Counted from the stretch's first letter, positions 17,815 to 26,698 are shown. The stretch is DNA of 64,000 nucleotides from Pseudomonas japonica (GCF_013522925.1 NZ_JAAMQU010000003.1:248001-312000); one strand, 5' to 3'. Numbers and translations are program-made. Notes: generated from the letters alone by a model not told the origin.

Positions 17815-19046
17815 GCGCTTTTCTCCGCGTTCAGTGGGGTATCGCCCGGCGCCGTTTCATTTACGGTTGTCCAGGGTTTGAGCCGGGGGGAGTGTGCAGG
17901 CAGCAGGCCGATCCAGGCAGGGAAATGGCGCAGGAAGTGAAAACTGAGGAAGATCAAAGGCGCGCGCCACCAGTAACCGCGCAGCACCCGTTGCAAGGTA
18001 ATGCTCTTGGATTCTTCTTTGGCGAGCTGCGCCAGGTGGGTGTAAAGGCGCTCGTTGAATGCGGTGTCATCAATCACCAGGTTGGCTTCCAGGTTGAGTG
18101 ACAGGCTGAGCGGGTCGAGATTGCTGGAGCCGACCGTTGACCAGTGGTGGTCGACCAAGGCCACCTTGCCATGCAGTGGGCGAGTGGTGTACTCGCGAAT
18201 CACCACCCCATCGCGCAGGAGGTAGTTGTACAGCAGCCTTGAGCACAGCCGTACCAGCGGCATATCAGGCATGCCCTGAAGAATAAGCGTCACTTCTACC
18301 CCGCGACGGGCCGCATTGCGCAGCTCGCGAAGCACACGGTAGCCCGGGAAGAAATATGCATTGGCGATGACGATTCGCTCACGGGCGGCTTTGATGGCGT
18401 TGAGGTAGTGGGTTTCGATATCGTCGGTGTGGTTGTTGTTGTCGCGGATGCTCAGCAGCATTTTTGCGTGAGCACTGTCGGGTTCCAACGGCACCCGTTC
18501 GGTCAACCAAGGCTTGTGGCGCCGGGTGATACGGCTGGTTTCGTCCATCAGGGCCAGCGAGGCCTTGTGCAGGTCGGCAACAATTGGCCCACGTACTTGC
18601 ACGGCGTAGTCCTGCTTGGCCATGGGGCCGAAGTCGCCCAGGTGATCCGCGCAGAAATTGATACCGCCAACGAAACCGATCTCTCCATCGACGACCACAA
18701 TCTTGCGGTGAAGCCGACGGAACAGGTTGGTTCGCATGCCCAGCATGGGCTTGCTCGGGTCAAACGCCAGCACCCGCACGCCGGCTTCCGAAAGGGCGCT
18801 CAGGGTAGAAGGCGACAGGTCCGCGCTGCCATAGCCGTCCACCAGCACCTCGATTCGCACTCCACGGGCGGCTGCCTCGGTGAGCACCTGTTGCAGCTCC
18901 AGCCCCACCTTGTCGTCACGCAGGATGAAGGTTTCGATCAACACTTCCTCTCGGGCTTGGGCGATGGCCTGGAATACGCTTGGATAGAATTCTTCCCCGT
19001 TGATCAGCAGCTGTATCTGGTTGTTGCTCCGCCATTGCTCGGTCAC
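17811..19046 (-). CDS. clsB: Cardiolipin synthase B
   Basis: A 411-residue phospholipase-D-family enzyme that makes cardiolipin at the inner membrane. Both catalytic HKD motifs are intact: HRKIVVVDGEIGFVGG in the first half and HGKVALVDHHWSTVGSSNLD in the second. It lacks the N-terminal membrane helices of ClsA, as expected for ClsB. It overlaps ybhP by 4 bases upstream and ybhN by 4 bases downstream, so all three are translationally coupled. Confidence 0.92.
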   Translation of the reverse strand: MTEQWRSNNQIQLLINGEEFYPSVFQAIAQAREEVLIETFILRDDKVGLELQQVLTEAAARGVRIEVLVDGYGSADLSPSTLSALSEAGVRVLAFDPSKPMLGMRTNLFRRLHRKIVVVDGEIGFVGGINFCADHLGDFGPMAKQDYAVQVRGPIVADLHKASLALMDETSRITRRHKPWLTERVPLEPDSAHAKMLLSIRDNNNHTDDIETHYLNAIKAARERIVIANAYFFPGYRVLRELRNAARRGVEVTLILQGMPDMPLVRLCSRLLYNYLLRDGVVIREYTTRPLHGKVALVDHHWSTVGSSNLDPLSLSLNLEANLVIDDTAFNERLYTHLAQLAKEESKSITLQRVLRGYWWRAPLIFLSFHFLRHFPAWIGLLPAHSPRLKPWTTVNETAPGDTPLNAEKSA

Positions 19047-19855
19047 AGGCGTACCTCCACAGCCAGGGGCACATGGTCAGACAAATGCGACCAGGGTTTG
19101 CGAGACAATGCCAGCGGCGCATGCGCTGTGGCGTTACGCAGGTAAATGCGGTCCAGGCGCAATAACGGCAGCCGCGCCGGGAAACTGCGCGCCGGCGAGC
19201 CATGGGCCTCAGCAAAGGCCTCACGCAAGCCGCAGCCAGCCAACAGCTTGCTGGCCTGTTGACGCCAGTCATTGAAATCACCAGCGACGATCACGGGCTC
19301 GTTTTCCGGCAGGCCCTCGAGTAATCGACACAGCAAGCGGAGCTGTTCCTGACGCTGTTGCTCGCGCAGGCCCAGGTGAACGCAAATGGTGTGCACCGGC
19401 GGTTGCCCCGGCACGGCCAGTACAGAATGAAGCAGCCCGCGCTCTTCCTGGCCGGCGACGCTCACGTCGTGGTTCTGGTAATGGAGGATGGGGAATTTGG
19501 ACAGGAGCGCATTGCCATGGTCGCCGTCCGGGTACACCGCATTACGCCCATAGGCGAACACAGGCCACATGCTGTCGGCCAGGAATTCGTATTGCGGTAC
19601 ATCGCTCCAGTTATCGTAGCGCTCGCCATGCCGCCGGTGCACGCCCAGTACCTCCTGGAGAAACACCACGTCGGCAGAGGTCGCGCGCACCGCTTCGCGC
19701 AGCTCGGGCAGTACGAAGCGGCGATTCAGTGGGCTGAAACCCTTGTGCATGTTCACGGTAAGGATGTGCAGCGCATGCACCGGCGGGGCTTCCTGTGGAA
19801 GCACGTCCGCAGCCGTGACCTGCTCATCCAGCGGCCGGAAATCCTGTGTCGCCAT
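19043..19855 (-). CDS. ybhP: YbhP-like endonuclease/exonuclease/phosphatase family protein
   Basis: A 270-residue protein of the EEP superfamily. Conserved active-site blocks are VNMHKGFS near residue 34, VFLQEVLG, GDFNDWR and LSDHVPLAVEV at the C-terminus. It is the first gene of the ybhP-clsB-ybhN operon, overlapping clsB by 4 bases. The context suggests a phosphodiesterase acting on phospholipid-derived material rather than nucleic acid, but that is inference. Confidence 0.88.
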   Translation of the reverse strand: MATQDFRPLDEQVTAADVLPQEAPPVHALHILTVNMHKGFSPLNRRFVLPELREAVRATSADVVFLQEVLGVHRRHGERYDNWSDVPQYEFLADSMWPVFAYGRNAVYPDGDHGNALLSKFPILHYQNHDVSVAGQEERGLLHSVLAVPGQPPVHTICVHLGLREQQRQEQLRLLCRLLEGLPENEPVIVAGDFNDWRQQASKLLAGCGLREAFAEAHGSPARSFPARLPLLRLDRIYLRNATAHAPLALSRKPWSHLSDHVPLAVEVRL

Positions 19856-20236
19856 CGGCCAAGCTCCCCAAATCCTGGTTGAAAAGTCCTCATAGTCGGA
19901 CTTTCAGGGGGATGGATGGTTCAGCGCGGGGCGGGAGGTAGGGCGCGGCGCTGGCGTTCCAGGAGCAAAGGTGGAAAGGCGTGGCTCCGGTAGCCAGGTG
20001 CCGAGCAGGCGTAGTCAGGCAAACGACTCTCCTTTTTAAATGCCATATATCGTGATTTAACTGCCATTTCTGAGCTTAAGGTCGCTTATGTTGGATTTAA
20101 GCTTTAGTAAGCCTGACGAGGAAAGGATGCAGAGAAACTATTCAGTGCCGCATCAGGTAAAACGGTGTTCTACTTCGCTGAAGTCATGCCAGCCCCAGCT
20201 GGATGCTGTCCGTCAGACGTGACTATTCAAGCCCGT
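19856..20236. other. AT-rich intergenic region with direct and inverted repeats
   Basis: About 380 bases upstream of ybhP and downstream of the second LysR gene. The middle (20030-20110) is far more AT-rich than the surroundings. It carries two direct repeats, TTTAAATGCCAT at 20035-20046 and TTTAACTGCCAT at 20056-20067, spaced 21 bp (two helical turns), and an inverted repeat AGCTTAA-N17-TTAAGCT at 20073-20103. A possible 31-codon ORF follows at 20127. This looks like a regulated promoter. Confidence 0.5.
20127..20222 (+). CDS. Possible small ORF (31 aa), hypothetical
   Basis: The ATG at 20127 follows GAGG with 5-base spacing and opens a 31-residue reading frame beginning MQRNYSVPHQVKRCS. 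The product is basic and polar with no recognisable feature. It lies directly after AT-rich DNA carrying repeats that resemble a promoter. Support is limited to the binding site and position, so it may be chance or part of an untranslated RNA. Confidence 0.25.
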   Translation: MQRNYSVPHQVKRCSTSLKSCQPQLDAVRQT

Positions 20237-21151
20237 TCACAGGCTATCCGGATCCCCAAAGAACATCTGCAACCGCGAGCGTAGCCAGCGCTCGCTGGGG
20301 TCGTTGTCCTGCGACCCACGCCAGGCCATATGAAGCTCGAAGGTTTCCATTTCCATAGGCAGTTCCTCGGCGCGCAGCCCGCCCGCTGCGGTGAGCGCAT
20401 CGGCGGTGTAGTCCGGCACGGTGGCCACAATATCCGTACCGGCCAATAAGGTACCCAACCCATTGAACTGAGGCACGGCGAGCACCACATGGCGCTTGCG
20501 CCCCAGCTTTTCCAGGGTGGTGTCGATGAAGCCGCTGAGGTCGCCCGCATAGGACACCAGTGCATGGGGCCGGTCACAGAAATCATCCAGGCTGATCGGC
20601 CCCGGCATGGTGTCGGCCCTCAGCAGGCGTGGCTTGCTTCGGCGCAATACCTTGCGCTTGGCATTGGCGGGCAGCTCGTTGGTGTAGCTCACGCCCACCG
20701 AGATTTCCCCGGAAGCAAGCAACGCCGGCATCAGAATGTAATTGACCCGCCGCACTACCAGCACGATGCCCGGTGCTTCTGCCCGCAAGCGCTTGAGCAG
20801 TTGCGGCAGCAATGCAAATTCAACGTCATCGGATAAGCCCACCCGGAACACTGCCGTGCTGGTGGCCGGATCAAACTCGGCGGCGCGGCTTACTGCCGTG
20901 GAGATCGAATCCAGGGCTGGGGACAGCAGCCCGAAGATTTCGGTGGCGCGCGCCGTGGGCTCCATGCTGCGGCCGGTACGCACGAACAAGGGGTCATCGA
21001 AGAGGCTGCGCAGGCGCGAGAGGGCAGCGCTGATGGCCGGCTGGCCGAGAAAAAGCTTCTCCGCGGCGCGGGTTACGCTGCGTTCATGCATCAGGGTTTC
21101 AAAGACAATCAGTAAATTGAGGTCGACGCGGCGAAGGTCGTTACGATTCAT
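20237..21151 (-). CDS. LysR-family transcriptional regulator, NodD-like, close relative of the one at 1178-2128
   Basis: A 304-residue LysR regulator with helix-turn-helix SVTRAAEKLFLGQPAISAAL (about residues 25-44) and an effector domain. It aligns with the regulator at 1178-2128 from first to last residue, both starting MNRNDLRR and sharing RVGLSDDVE, LLASGEISVGVSYT and RPHALVSYAGDL; the two are clear paralogues. It is transcribed divergently from the MDR oxidoreductase at 21355, with an ATTGA-N8-TCAAT inverted repeat between them, so regulation of that gene is likely by analogy with most LysR arrangements. Confidence 0.93.
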   Translation of the reverse strand: MNRNDLRRVDLNLLIVFETLMHERSVTRAAEKLFLGQPAISAALSRLRSLFDDPLFVRTGRSMEPTARATEIFGLLSPALDSISTAVSRAAEFDPATSTAVFRVGLSDDVEFALLPQLLKRLRAEAPGIVLVVRRVNYILMPALLASGEISVGVSYTNELPANAKRKVLRRSKPRLLRADTMPGPISLDDFCDRPHALVSYAGDLSGFIDTTLEKLGRKRHVVLAVPQFNGLGTLLAGTDIVATVPDYTADALTAAGGLRAEELPMEMETFELHMAWRGSQDNDPSERWLRSRLQMFFGDPDSL

Positions 21152-21242
21152 CTGGATCGCTCAGGCAGAGGTCGGGGCGCTGGAGATAGTACGGGGAATG
21201 ATTGCCGTGGTGTACGTCAAATATTAAATCGCCGCTATAGAG

Positions 21243-21260
21243 ATTGAATCGAGGATCAAT
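21243..21260. promoter_or_regulatory. Candidate LysR operator (ATTGA-N8-TCAAT)
   Basis: An 18-bp element with perfect 5-base arms lies between the divergent LysR and oxidoreductase genes, in a locally AT-rich patch. Position and symmetry are those expected for a LysR-type operator. No other evidence is available. Confidence 0.4.
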
Positions 21261-21354
21261 ATTAGGCATGTTGACTATCAATTTCCCTCGGTGGTGATGT
21301 GGGCAAAGCCCGGATAACCTACGTGGTAATAGAAGTGATCAGACGAGGTTAGCG

Positions 21355-22377
21355 ATGTCCCGCACAATCCGTTTTCACAAGTTTGGCCCCGCCGACGTGC
21401 TCAAGTGCGAAGCGCTCGAGCCTCGGCTACCAGGGCCGGGCGAGGTGCAGGTACAGGTCGCTGCCATTGGCATATCGTGGTTTGACGTGCTTTGGCGGCA
21501 GAATCTGGCCCCCTCCCAGGCACGCCTGCCAGCTGGCATTGGCCATGAAATGGCCGGGGTAGTCAGTGCCGTCGGCACCGGCGTGACCGAGTTCAAGCCA
21601 GGCGATCGCGTGGCAAGCTTCCCCGCCACCAGCGCCAACGACTATCCGGCGTGCGGTGAGCAGGTGGTCATGCCCGCGGCAGCACTCACCCGATACCCGG
21701 ACCTGCTGACGCCGACGCAGGCGGCCGTTCACTACACGCCCTTGCTGGTCGCCTGGTTCGCTTACGTGAAGCTGGCCCATGCCCAGCCTGGCCAGACCGC
21801 GCTCATCACTGATGCCAGCCATTGCTCGGGCCCGGCGTTCGTGCAACTGGGCAAGGCGCTGGGTGTGAATGTCATCGCGGCCACCCGCAATGAAACGCAG
21901 CGCGAAGCATTGCTGGCGCTGGGTGCGCATAAGGTGATCGTCACCGATGACCAGGACCTGCTCATGCAGATCAACAAGTACACCGATGGCAAAGGCGTCA
22001 ATATGGTGTTCGACGGGCTGGGCGGGCCGCAAATGTCTCTGCTCGGCGATGTATTGGCACCGCGCGGTACGCTGGTGCTTTATGGCTTGCAAGGCGGGAA
22101 CCAGACCCCGTTCCCGGCGTGTGCGGCGTTCCAGAAGAACATTCAGTTCCATGTGCATTGCCTGGGTAATTTCACCGGTAAGCCGGAGCTGGGGATCCCT
22201 CAGGATGCTGAAGCAGTGCGCCAGGCCCTTGTACAGATCAACCAGCTCACTGCTGATCGCGTGCTTACACCTCAGCCAACTCGGGTGTTCGCGTTCGAGC
22301 AGGTAGTGGAGGCCCACCGCTATATGGACGACTGCCCGTGCAGTGGCCGGGCTGTGTTGGAAATAACATCCGCGTAA
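21355..22377 (+). CDS. Zinc-independent MDR oxidoreductase (quinone reductase-like)
   Basis: A 340-residue medium-chain dehydrogenase/reductase. The N-terminal GroES-like domain contains GHEMAGVVSAVGTGVTEFKPGDRV, and the nucleotide-binding domain follows from about 125 to 260. The zinc-ligand cysteines of alcohol dehydrogenases are absent, pointing to the NADPH:quinone oxidoreductase/enoyl reductase side of the family. The start is supported by GAGG 7 bases upstream. It is divergent from a LysR regulator and ends before a stem-loop at 22393. The substrate is unknown. Confidence 0.88.
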   Translation: MSRTIRFHKFGPADVLKCEALEPRLPGPGEVQVQVAAIGISWFDVLWRQNLAPSQARLPAGIGHEMAGVVSAVGTGVTEFKPGDRVASFPATSANDYPACGEQVVMPAAALTRYPDLLTPTQAAVHYTPLLVAWFAYVKLAHAQPGQTALITDASHCSGPAFVQLGKALGVNVIAATRNETQREALLALGAHKVIVTDDQDLLMQINKYTDGKGVNMVFDGLGGPQMSLLGDVLAPRGTLVLYGLQGGNQTPFPACAAFQKNIQFHVHCLGNFTGKPELGIPQDAEAVRQALVQINQLTADRVLTPQPTRVFAFEQVVEAHRYMDDCPCSGRAVLEITSA

Positions 22378-22392
22378 TGCGTGACTCCTGCC

Positions 22393-22410
22393 GGGCTGCC
22401 ATTGCAGCCC
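22393..22410 (+). terminator. Stem-loop after the MDR oxidoreductase gene
   Basis: GGGCTGC (22393-22399) pairs perfectly with GCAGCCC (22404-22410) around a 4-base loop, 15 bases after the stop. No immediate T-run follows, so termination strength is uncertain. Confidence 0.45.
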
Positions 22411-22558
22411 ACTGCCGAGTGTCGGCTTCTCCTACAGTCTCTTGAGATTTTTCCTTCAGTAATCTTCCGGTTCGACCCGCTGCCCGGGCGGGCCGGTATG
22501 GCTATCCTTCGGCGCGCTGAATCCGCTACCAAGAAAGCGGGTCGCCTGCGGAGGACTC

Positions 22559-24013
22559 ATGAGCGAAATACACCAACAAGCCCTGGCCAGCATCTATCGC
22601 CAAGTGTTGCAGCGCCTTGTCAATGCCCATGGCGAGGCACAACGGCAGGCAATGCTGCGGCTGGCCGAATGGTTGGGTCGCCGCTTCCCCCAGTTGGAGC
22701 AGGCTCGCCTGGTGGTGATGTGCTCGGGTGATCGGGATGGCTTGCTCACAATGGCGCTGCTGCGCGGGGCCCAGTTGCTGTTGGCCGAGGCGCAGGGGCA
22801 AACGTTCCGGTTGCGCGTGGCCGTGCCCTTGCACCCGGGTATGAGTACCGTCGACCACGGCAACGTACAGCGCGCCTGCGCCGCACTTTTCCTGCATGAA
22901 GATGAACGGGTCGAAGTACTGGCAGTAGATGGCACGGCCTTGCACCCCTACGATCGCACCGAACCGGGCCGTGTGGCGCACGTAGGTAATGCAAAGGCCT
23001 TGCTGGGTTCGGTCCATGCGGGCCCGGCCGGCATTGGTCTCGAACGCAAGCACTGCCTCATCGGCACTGCTCGTTTGCTGCTGCTGGCGCTTGAGGGTAG
23101 TCAGCGGTCCAGCGTGCTGGTAATGGCCCAGCCGCTCGCCAGCCTGTTGCGTCAATACGCTCGAGCCCGGCGCTTGTTGCGCAAGGCAGGGGGCCTTGGC
23201 CCTGGTGAGCGCCACCCGGTGCCAGCCTGGTTGCACAGGGTGGCTGGGCTGCTGGAAGGTGCTTCGCCACGCCAGCCCCCGGAACAGGCCGTGGCCGCCC
23301 CCTTCAACGTGCAGGCGTTTCTTTCCACCAGCCCGAAGGTGCGCTGGGAACAGGCGACGCAGTGCCTTGGCATGCAGCTCGACCCTTTTTCCCTGCGACG
23401 CGATGCACTGGACTGCAGGGATTACCTGCTTGGGGCTTATCTGTCTGCCTTGGCGGCCAAATACCTCAAAGGCGAGGATGCCGCTTCAGGGCTTGTGGAG
23501 TGGTTACGGCCCCGATTCGATCGTTTGCGCAAGGAAGGGGTGCCTGTACGCAAAATGGCAGGGTTGCGTGCCGCTTGCCTGGGTGAGCGTGCCATCGACA
23601 GCCAGGCGTATCGCCTGCAGCTGCATACGGAAGAGCGTTATGGCATGAACGAAGAGCAGCTGTGCTGTTTGATCTTCAAGCCGTTCGTTGGCCGGGGTGC
23701 AGGTTTGAAAGCATTTCTGGAATGCTGCCACCCCGATAAGCTGCATCGTGAAAGTCAGCTACGCCAGGCCCTCGAAGGCCAGATCGGCTCCGCCGAGGCT
23801 GTAGGGTGGCTGCAGCGGGTATCCGGTTTGCCACTGCCGATGTTACGTCAACTTTATGCAAGCGTTGCCAAGGGAAGTGGGCAGCATGGCCGCCCGGGCG
23901 CAGTGCTGCCTGGCCCCTGCAGTTGCCATGCCGCCCCGCTGGCGGGGCGAACTACACACGGCCTTGGCTCAGGGCGGCAGGGGCAATCGACAAAAGGGGC
24001 TGGTCACGGATAA
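22559..24013 (+). CDS. Unrecognised protein upstream of lexA2, probable 3' frameshift
   Basis: The ATG at 22559 follows a strong GGAGG and encodes 484 residues that I cannot assign to a family. There is no signal peptide or membrane segment; the protein is Leu/Arg/Ala-rich and probably cytosolic. Blocks such as LVVMCSGDRDGLLTMALLRGA and a Cys-containing C-terminal region are visible. From about residue 438 (near 23871-23880) the reading becomes atypical (Gly/Ser/His-rich, lower GC3). The overlapping frame there continues as EVGSMAARAQ...RWRGELHTALAQ...NPLEYKCTP to a stop at 24041, with codon use matching the rest. A one-base insertion in AAGGGAA is the simplest explanation. It lies directly upstream of the lexA2 operator, suggesting a link to the damage response. 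Confidence 0.7.
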   Translation: MSEIHQQALASIYRQVLQRLVNAHGEAQRQAMLRLAEWLGRRFPQLEQARLVVMCSGDRDGLLTMALLRGAQLLLAEAQGQTFRLRVAVPLHPGMSTVDHGNVQRACAALFLHEDERVEVLAVDGTALHPYDRTEPGRVAHVGNAKALLGSVHAGPAGIGLERKHCLIGTARLLLLALEGSQRSSVLVMAQPLASLLRQYARARRLLRKAGGLGPGERHPVPAWLHRVAGLLEGASPRQPPEQAVAAPFNVQAFLSTSPKVRWEQATQCLGMQLDPFSLRRDALDCRDYLLGAYLSALAAKYLKGEDAASGLVEWLRPRFDRLRKEGVPVRKMAGLRAACLGERAIDSQAYRLQLHTEERYGMNEEQLCCLIFKPFVGRGAGLKAFLECCHPDKLHRESQLRQALEGQIGSAEAVGWLQRVSGLPLPMLRQLYASVAKGSGQHGRPGAVLPGPCSCHAAPLAGRTTHGLGSGRQGQSTKGAGHG

Positions 24014-24018
24014 CCCGC

Positions 24019-24038
24019 TGGAGTACAAATGTACTCCA
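24019..24038. promoter_or_regulatory. LexA2 operator overlapping the lexA2 start
   Basis: A perfect 20-base inverted repeat, TGGAGTACAAATGTACTCCA, has the AGTAC-N4-GTACT core. P. putida LexA2 is known to bind an AGTAC-N4-GTGCT type site, different from the CTG-N10-CAG site of LexA1. The operator contains the ribosome binding site (GGAG) and the first start codon (24029) of lexA2, so repressor binding would cover the translation initiation region of its own gene and autoregulate the whole operon. Confidence 0.85.
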
Positions 24039-24649
24039 TGAAAACAAACATTCTTTCCCCACGTCGCCGCGCCGTCCTTGCCTTCATTCGTGAGCGCATC
24101 ACTTTGCACGGTCAATCACCCAGCCTCGCCGAGATAAGCGAGGCCTTTGGCTTTGCCTCGCGTAGCGTTGCCCGCAAGCACATTGTGGCGCTGGCCGAGG
24201 CCGGGCATATCGAGGTCCAGGCCCATCAGGCGCGCGGTATCCGGCTGGTAGCGCAGGCCGGCCGTGCCGAACTTGTCCAGGTACCCTTGATGGGGCGTGT
24301 CGCGGCGGGGTTACCGATCGATCCGGATGTGGGTGTGCATGACCACCTGGCTTTGGACGTGCGGCTGTTCTCGCGCGTGCCGGATTACCTGCTGGAAGTG
24401 CAGGGCGATTCGATGCTTGAAGACGGCATTCTGGACGGAGACCTGGTGGGTGTGCAGCGGCTGCAGGAGGCTCGCAACGGGCAGATCGTGGTCGCCAGGC
24501 TGGATGGCGAGGTCACCATCAAGCGCTTCGAACACAGCCTTGAAGGTGTGAGGTTGTTGCCCCGCAACCCTGCCTATACGCCAATTGAAGTAGCCCCCGA
24601 TCGCGATCTGGTGATCGAAGGTATCTTCTGCGGGTTGGTGCGGCGATGA
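24029..24649 (+). CDS. lexA2: LexA2 repressor of the mutagenesis cassette
   Basis: A 206-residue LexA-family repressor. The N-terminal helix-turn-helix (about 30-56, SLAEISEAFGFASRSVARKHI) differs from that of canonical LexA, as expected for a different operator. The C-terminal peptidase domain has the Ala93-Gly94 cleavage site (RVAAGLPI), catalytic Ser128 (GDSML) and Lys165 (VTIKRF), so RecA-stimulated self-cleavage should occur. Start ATG 24029 is preferred because GGAG lies 5 bases upstream; ATG 24038 is possible. It overlaps imuA by 4 bases. Confidence 0.93.
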   Translation: MYSMKTNILSPRRRAVLAFIRERITLHGQSPSLAEISEAFGFASRSVARKHIVALAEAGHIEVQAHQARGIRLVAQAGRAELVQVPLMGRVAAGLPIDPDVGVHDHLALDVRLFSRVPDYLLEVQGDSMLEDGILDGDLVGVQRLQEARNGQIVVARLDGEVTIKRFEHSLEGVRLLPRNPAYTPIEVAPDRDLVIEGIFCGLVRR

Positions 24650-25275
24650 GCGCGGCGGTTGTAAGCCTCGATGGCCTGCTGGGCACGCGCCGTGTCTGGA
24701 AAGGCAGCAATACCCAAGGCGAACAGCCCACAACGCCCGCCCAACCCACAGGGCATGCCCAGCTGGATCAGGCCTTGCCCTCAGGCGGCTGGCCGCCCGG
24801 GGCCTTGAGCGAAATCCTTATCCCGTTCACCGGTTGCGGCGAATTGCAATTACTGTGGCCAACCCTGGCCCGCCTTACACAGGCCGCCGAGCGCGTGGTA
24901 TTGGTCGCGCCGCCTTTCATACCCAACCCCCAGGCCTGGCTGGCCGCCGGGGTAGACCTGGGCTGGCTGACTCTGGTGCGGGCTGAAGGCAAGGAAGCGT
25001 TGTGGGCAGCTGAACAATGCCTGCGCTCCGGTAGCTGCGCGGCAGTCATGTGCTGGGCGGGGCAGGTCGATGATCGCGCCTTGCGTCGGCTGCAGGTAGC
25101 CGCCGAGGCAGGCCAGGCGCTGGGGTTCATATTGCGCGGCAGCCAGGCGGCGGCCAATCCGTCACCGGCCGCGCTTCGCCTGGCGATCGCCCCGGAGCCT
25201 GCTGGCTGGACCATTCTCAAATGCCGCGGTGGTTTGCCGCCGGCTCGCCCTATCCCTTGGTTGGCCAACGCCTGA
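24646..25275 (+). CDS. imuA: ImuA, RecA/SulA-like mutasome factor
   Basis: A 209-residue protein related to RecA and SulA that partners ImuB and DnaE2 in damage-induced mutagenesis. The RecA-like region begins with HAQLDQALPSGGWPPGALSEIL, in which the Walker A motif is degenerate, as is usual for ImuA. Its ATG overlaps the lexA2 stop (ATGA), and imuB starts 7 bases after it. The call rests on sequence recognition and the invariant gene order. Confidence 0.9.
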   Translation: MSAAVVSLDGLLGTRRVWKGSNTQGEQPTTPAQPTGHAQLDQALPSGGWPPGALSEILIPFTGCGELQLLWPTLARLTQAAERVVLVAPPFIPNPQAWLAAGVDLGWLTLVRAEGKEALWAAEQCLRSGSCAAVMCWAGQVDDRALRRLQVAAEAGQALGFILRGSQAAANPSPAALRLAIAPEPAGWTILKCRGGLPPARPIPWLANA

Positions 25276-25282
25276 GGTCGCC

Positions 25283-26698
25283 ATGCTCTGGGCCTGTATC
25301 CTGTTTCCCCAGTTGGCGCTGGACGTGGTGTTGCGCCATCAACCCGACCCGCTGGCGCCTCTGGCGTTGGTCAGTGGCCCTTCCCAACGCCGCGTGCTGC
25401 GCGCGGTCAACCCCTCGGCCCGGGCGCTTGGCCTGCGCCCTGGGCAAAGCTTGAGCGCGGCGCATGCGCTGAGCCGTGATTTTCATCTGGTGGACTACGA
25501 CCTCAGCCAGGTAAGCCAGGCCCAGCAATTGCTCGCCGCCTGGGGCTATCGCTACAGCTCGCAGGTAAGCCTGCATTTTCCTCGCGCACTGTTGCTGGAG
25601 GTCGCCTCAGGCATGGGGTTGTTCGGGCCATGGCCGGCATTCGAGGCAAGGTTGCGCAGTGAACTGCGTGCCATGGGGTTCGCGCACCGTATCGTGCTGG
25701 CTACCAACCCCGTGGCCGCGCGAATGCTTGCCAATGTTCACGATGGCCTTGCGGTCACGTCCCCTACCCAGCTGCAGGCCCTATTGGCCCAAATGCCTGT
25801 AGACCGGATTGGCCTGGCCAAAGAGCAGGCAACGGCGCTCATGCGCATGGGGCTGCGCAAGGTTGGCCAATTGCTGCGGCTTGAGCGCGCAGCGTTGGCA
25901 CGACGGTTCCCGGCCCAATTGCTCATGCAGCTGGATCTGTTGCAGGGGCTACGGCCTCAGGCGATGGAGTTCTTCGCGTTACCAGAAGGTTTCGACTGCC
26001 GTATAGAGCTCAATTTCGATGTGGAATCCACCGAGGCCTTGCTGTTTCCATTACGGCGACTGATCAGCGACCTGGGCGTGTTTCTGGCCAGCCGTGATGG
26101 CGGGGTGCAGCGTTTTGTGGTTCACCTTGAACACGCCGAGGGCGCGGATACCCAGGTTCCGGTAGGGCTGCTCACGGCGGAACGGGACCCCAACCTGCTG
26201 TTCGAGCTCACCCGTGGCCGCCTGGAGCCGGTGCAGGTTACCCGGCCGGTACGCAATGTGCGCCTGGTGGCCCGAGAGCTGCCGGCGTATGCCCCGGTGT
26301 CACATGGGTTGTTCGAGGCGAGGCTGGCCGCCGGGCAGGGCTGGGAACAGCTGCGTGAACGCCTGCGCGCCCGCCTGGGTGACGACGCCGTGGCCTGCCT
26401 TCGTTACCTGGCCGACCATCGCCCCGAGCGTGCCTGGGCACTGGAGGACACCCCTGGGCTTGTGCTGAACGCTGGCCCTGCGCCCTTGCGGCCTGGCTGG
26501 TTGTTGCCCAGCCCGGAGCCACTTCCCGACGGGCGCTGGCAATCGCTTTCCGGCCCGGAACGGATTGAAAGCGGATGGTGGGACGGTGGCGATGTGCGTC
26601 GCGACTACTTCCGCTTGCGCCTGGCCTCGGGGCGGCAAGCGTGGGCCTACAAGGCTGTGAGCGATGACAGCTGGTGGTTGCAGGGGTGGTTCGGATGA
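25283..26698 (+). CDS. imuB: ImuB, Y-family polymerase-like protein
   Basis: A 471-residue member of the Y-family DNA polymerases. The palm begins [16 protein letters not shown]; the canonical catalytic aspartate/glutamate pattern of active Y-family enzymes is not maintained ([10 protein letters not shown] and DFHLVDYD regions), consistent with ImuB serving as a catalytically inactive adaptor that links the beta clamp, ImuA and DnaE2. I place the start at ATG 25283 after GAGG; the frame opens 18 codons earlier but without support. Its stop overlaps the dnaE2 start (ATGA). Confidence 0.92.
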   Translation: MLWACILFPQLALDVVLRHQPDPLAPLALVSGPSQRRVLRAVNPSARALGLRPGQSLSAAHALSRDFHLVDYDLSQVSQAQQLLAAWGYRYSSQVSLHFPRALLLEVASGMGLFGPWPAFEARLRSELRAMGFAHRIVLATNPVAARMLANVHDGLAVTSPTQLQALLAQMPVDRIGLAKEQATALMRMGLRKVGQLLRLERAALARRFPAQLLMQLDLLQGLRPQAMEFFALPEGFDCRIELNFDVESTEALLFPLRRLISDLGVFLASRDGGVQRFVVHLEHAEGADTQVPVGLLTAERDPNLLFELTRGRLEPVQVTRPVRNVRLVARELPAYAPVSHGLFEARLAAGQGWEQLRERLRARLGDDAVACLRYLADHRPERAWALEDTPGLVLNAGPAPLRPGWLLPSPEPLPDGRWQSLSGPERIESGWWDGGDVRRDYFRLRLASGRQAWAYKAVSDDSWWLQGWFG

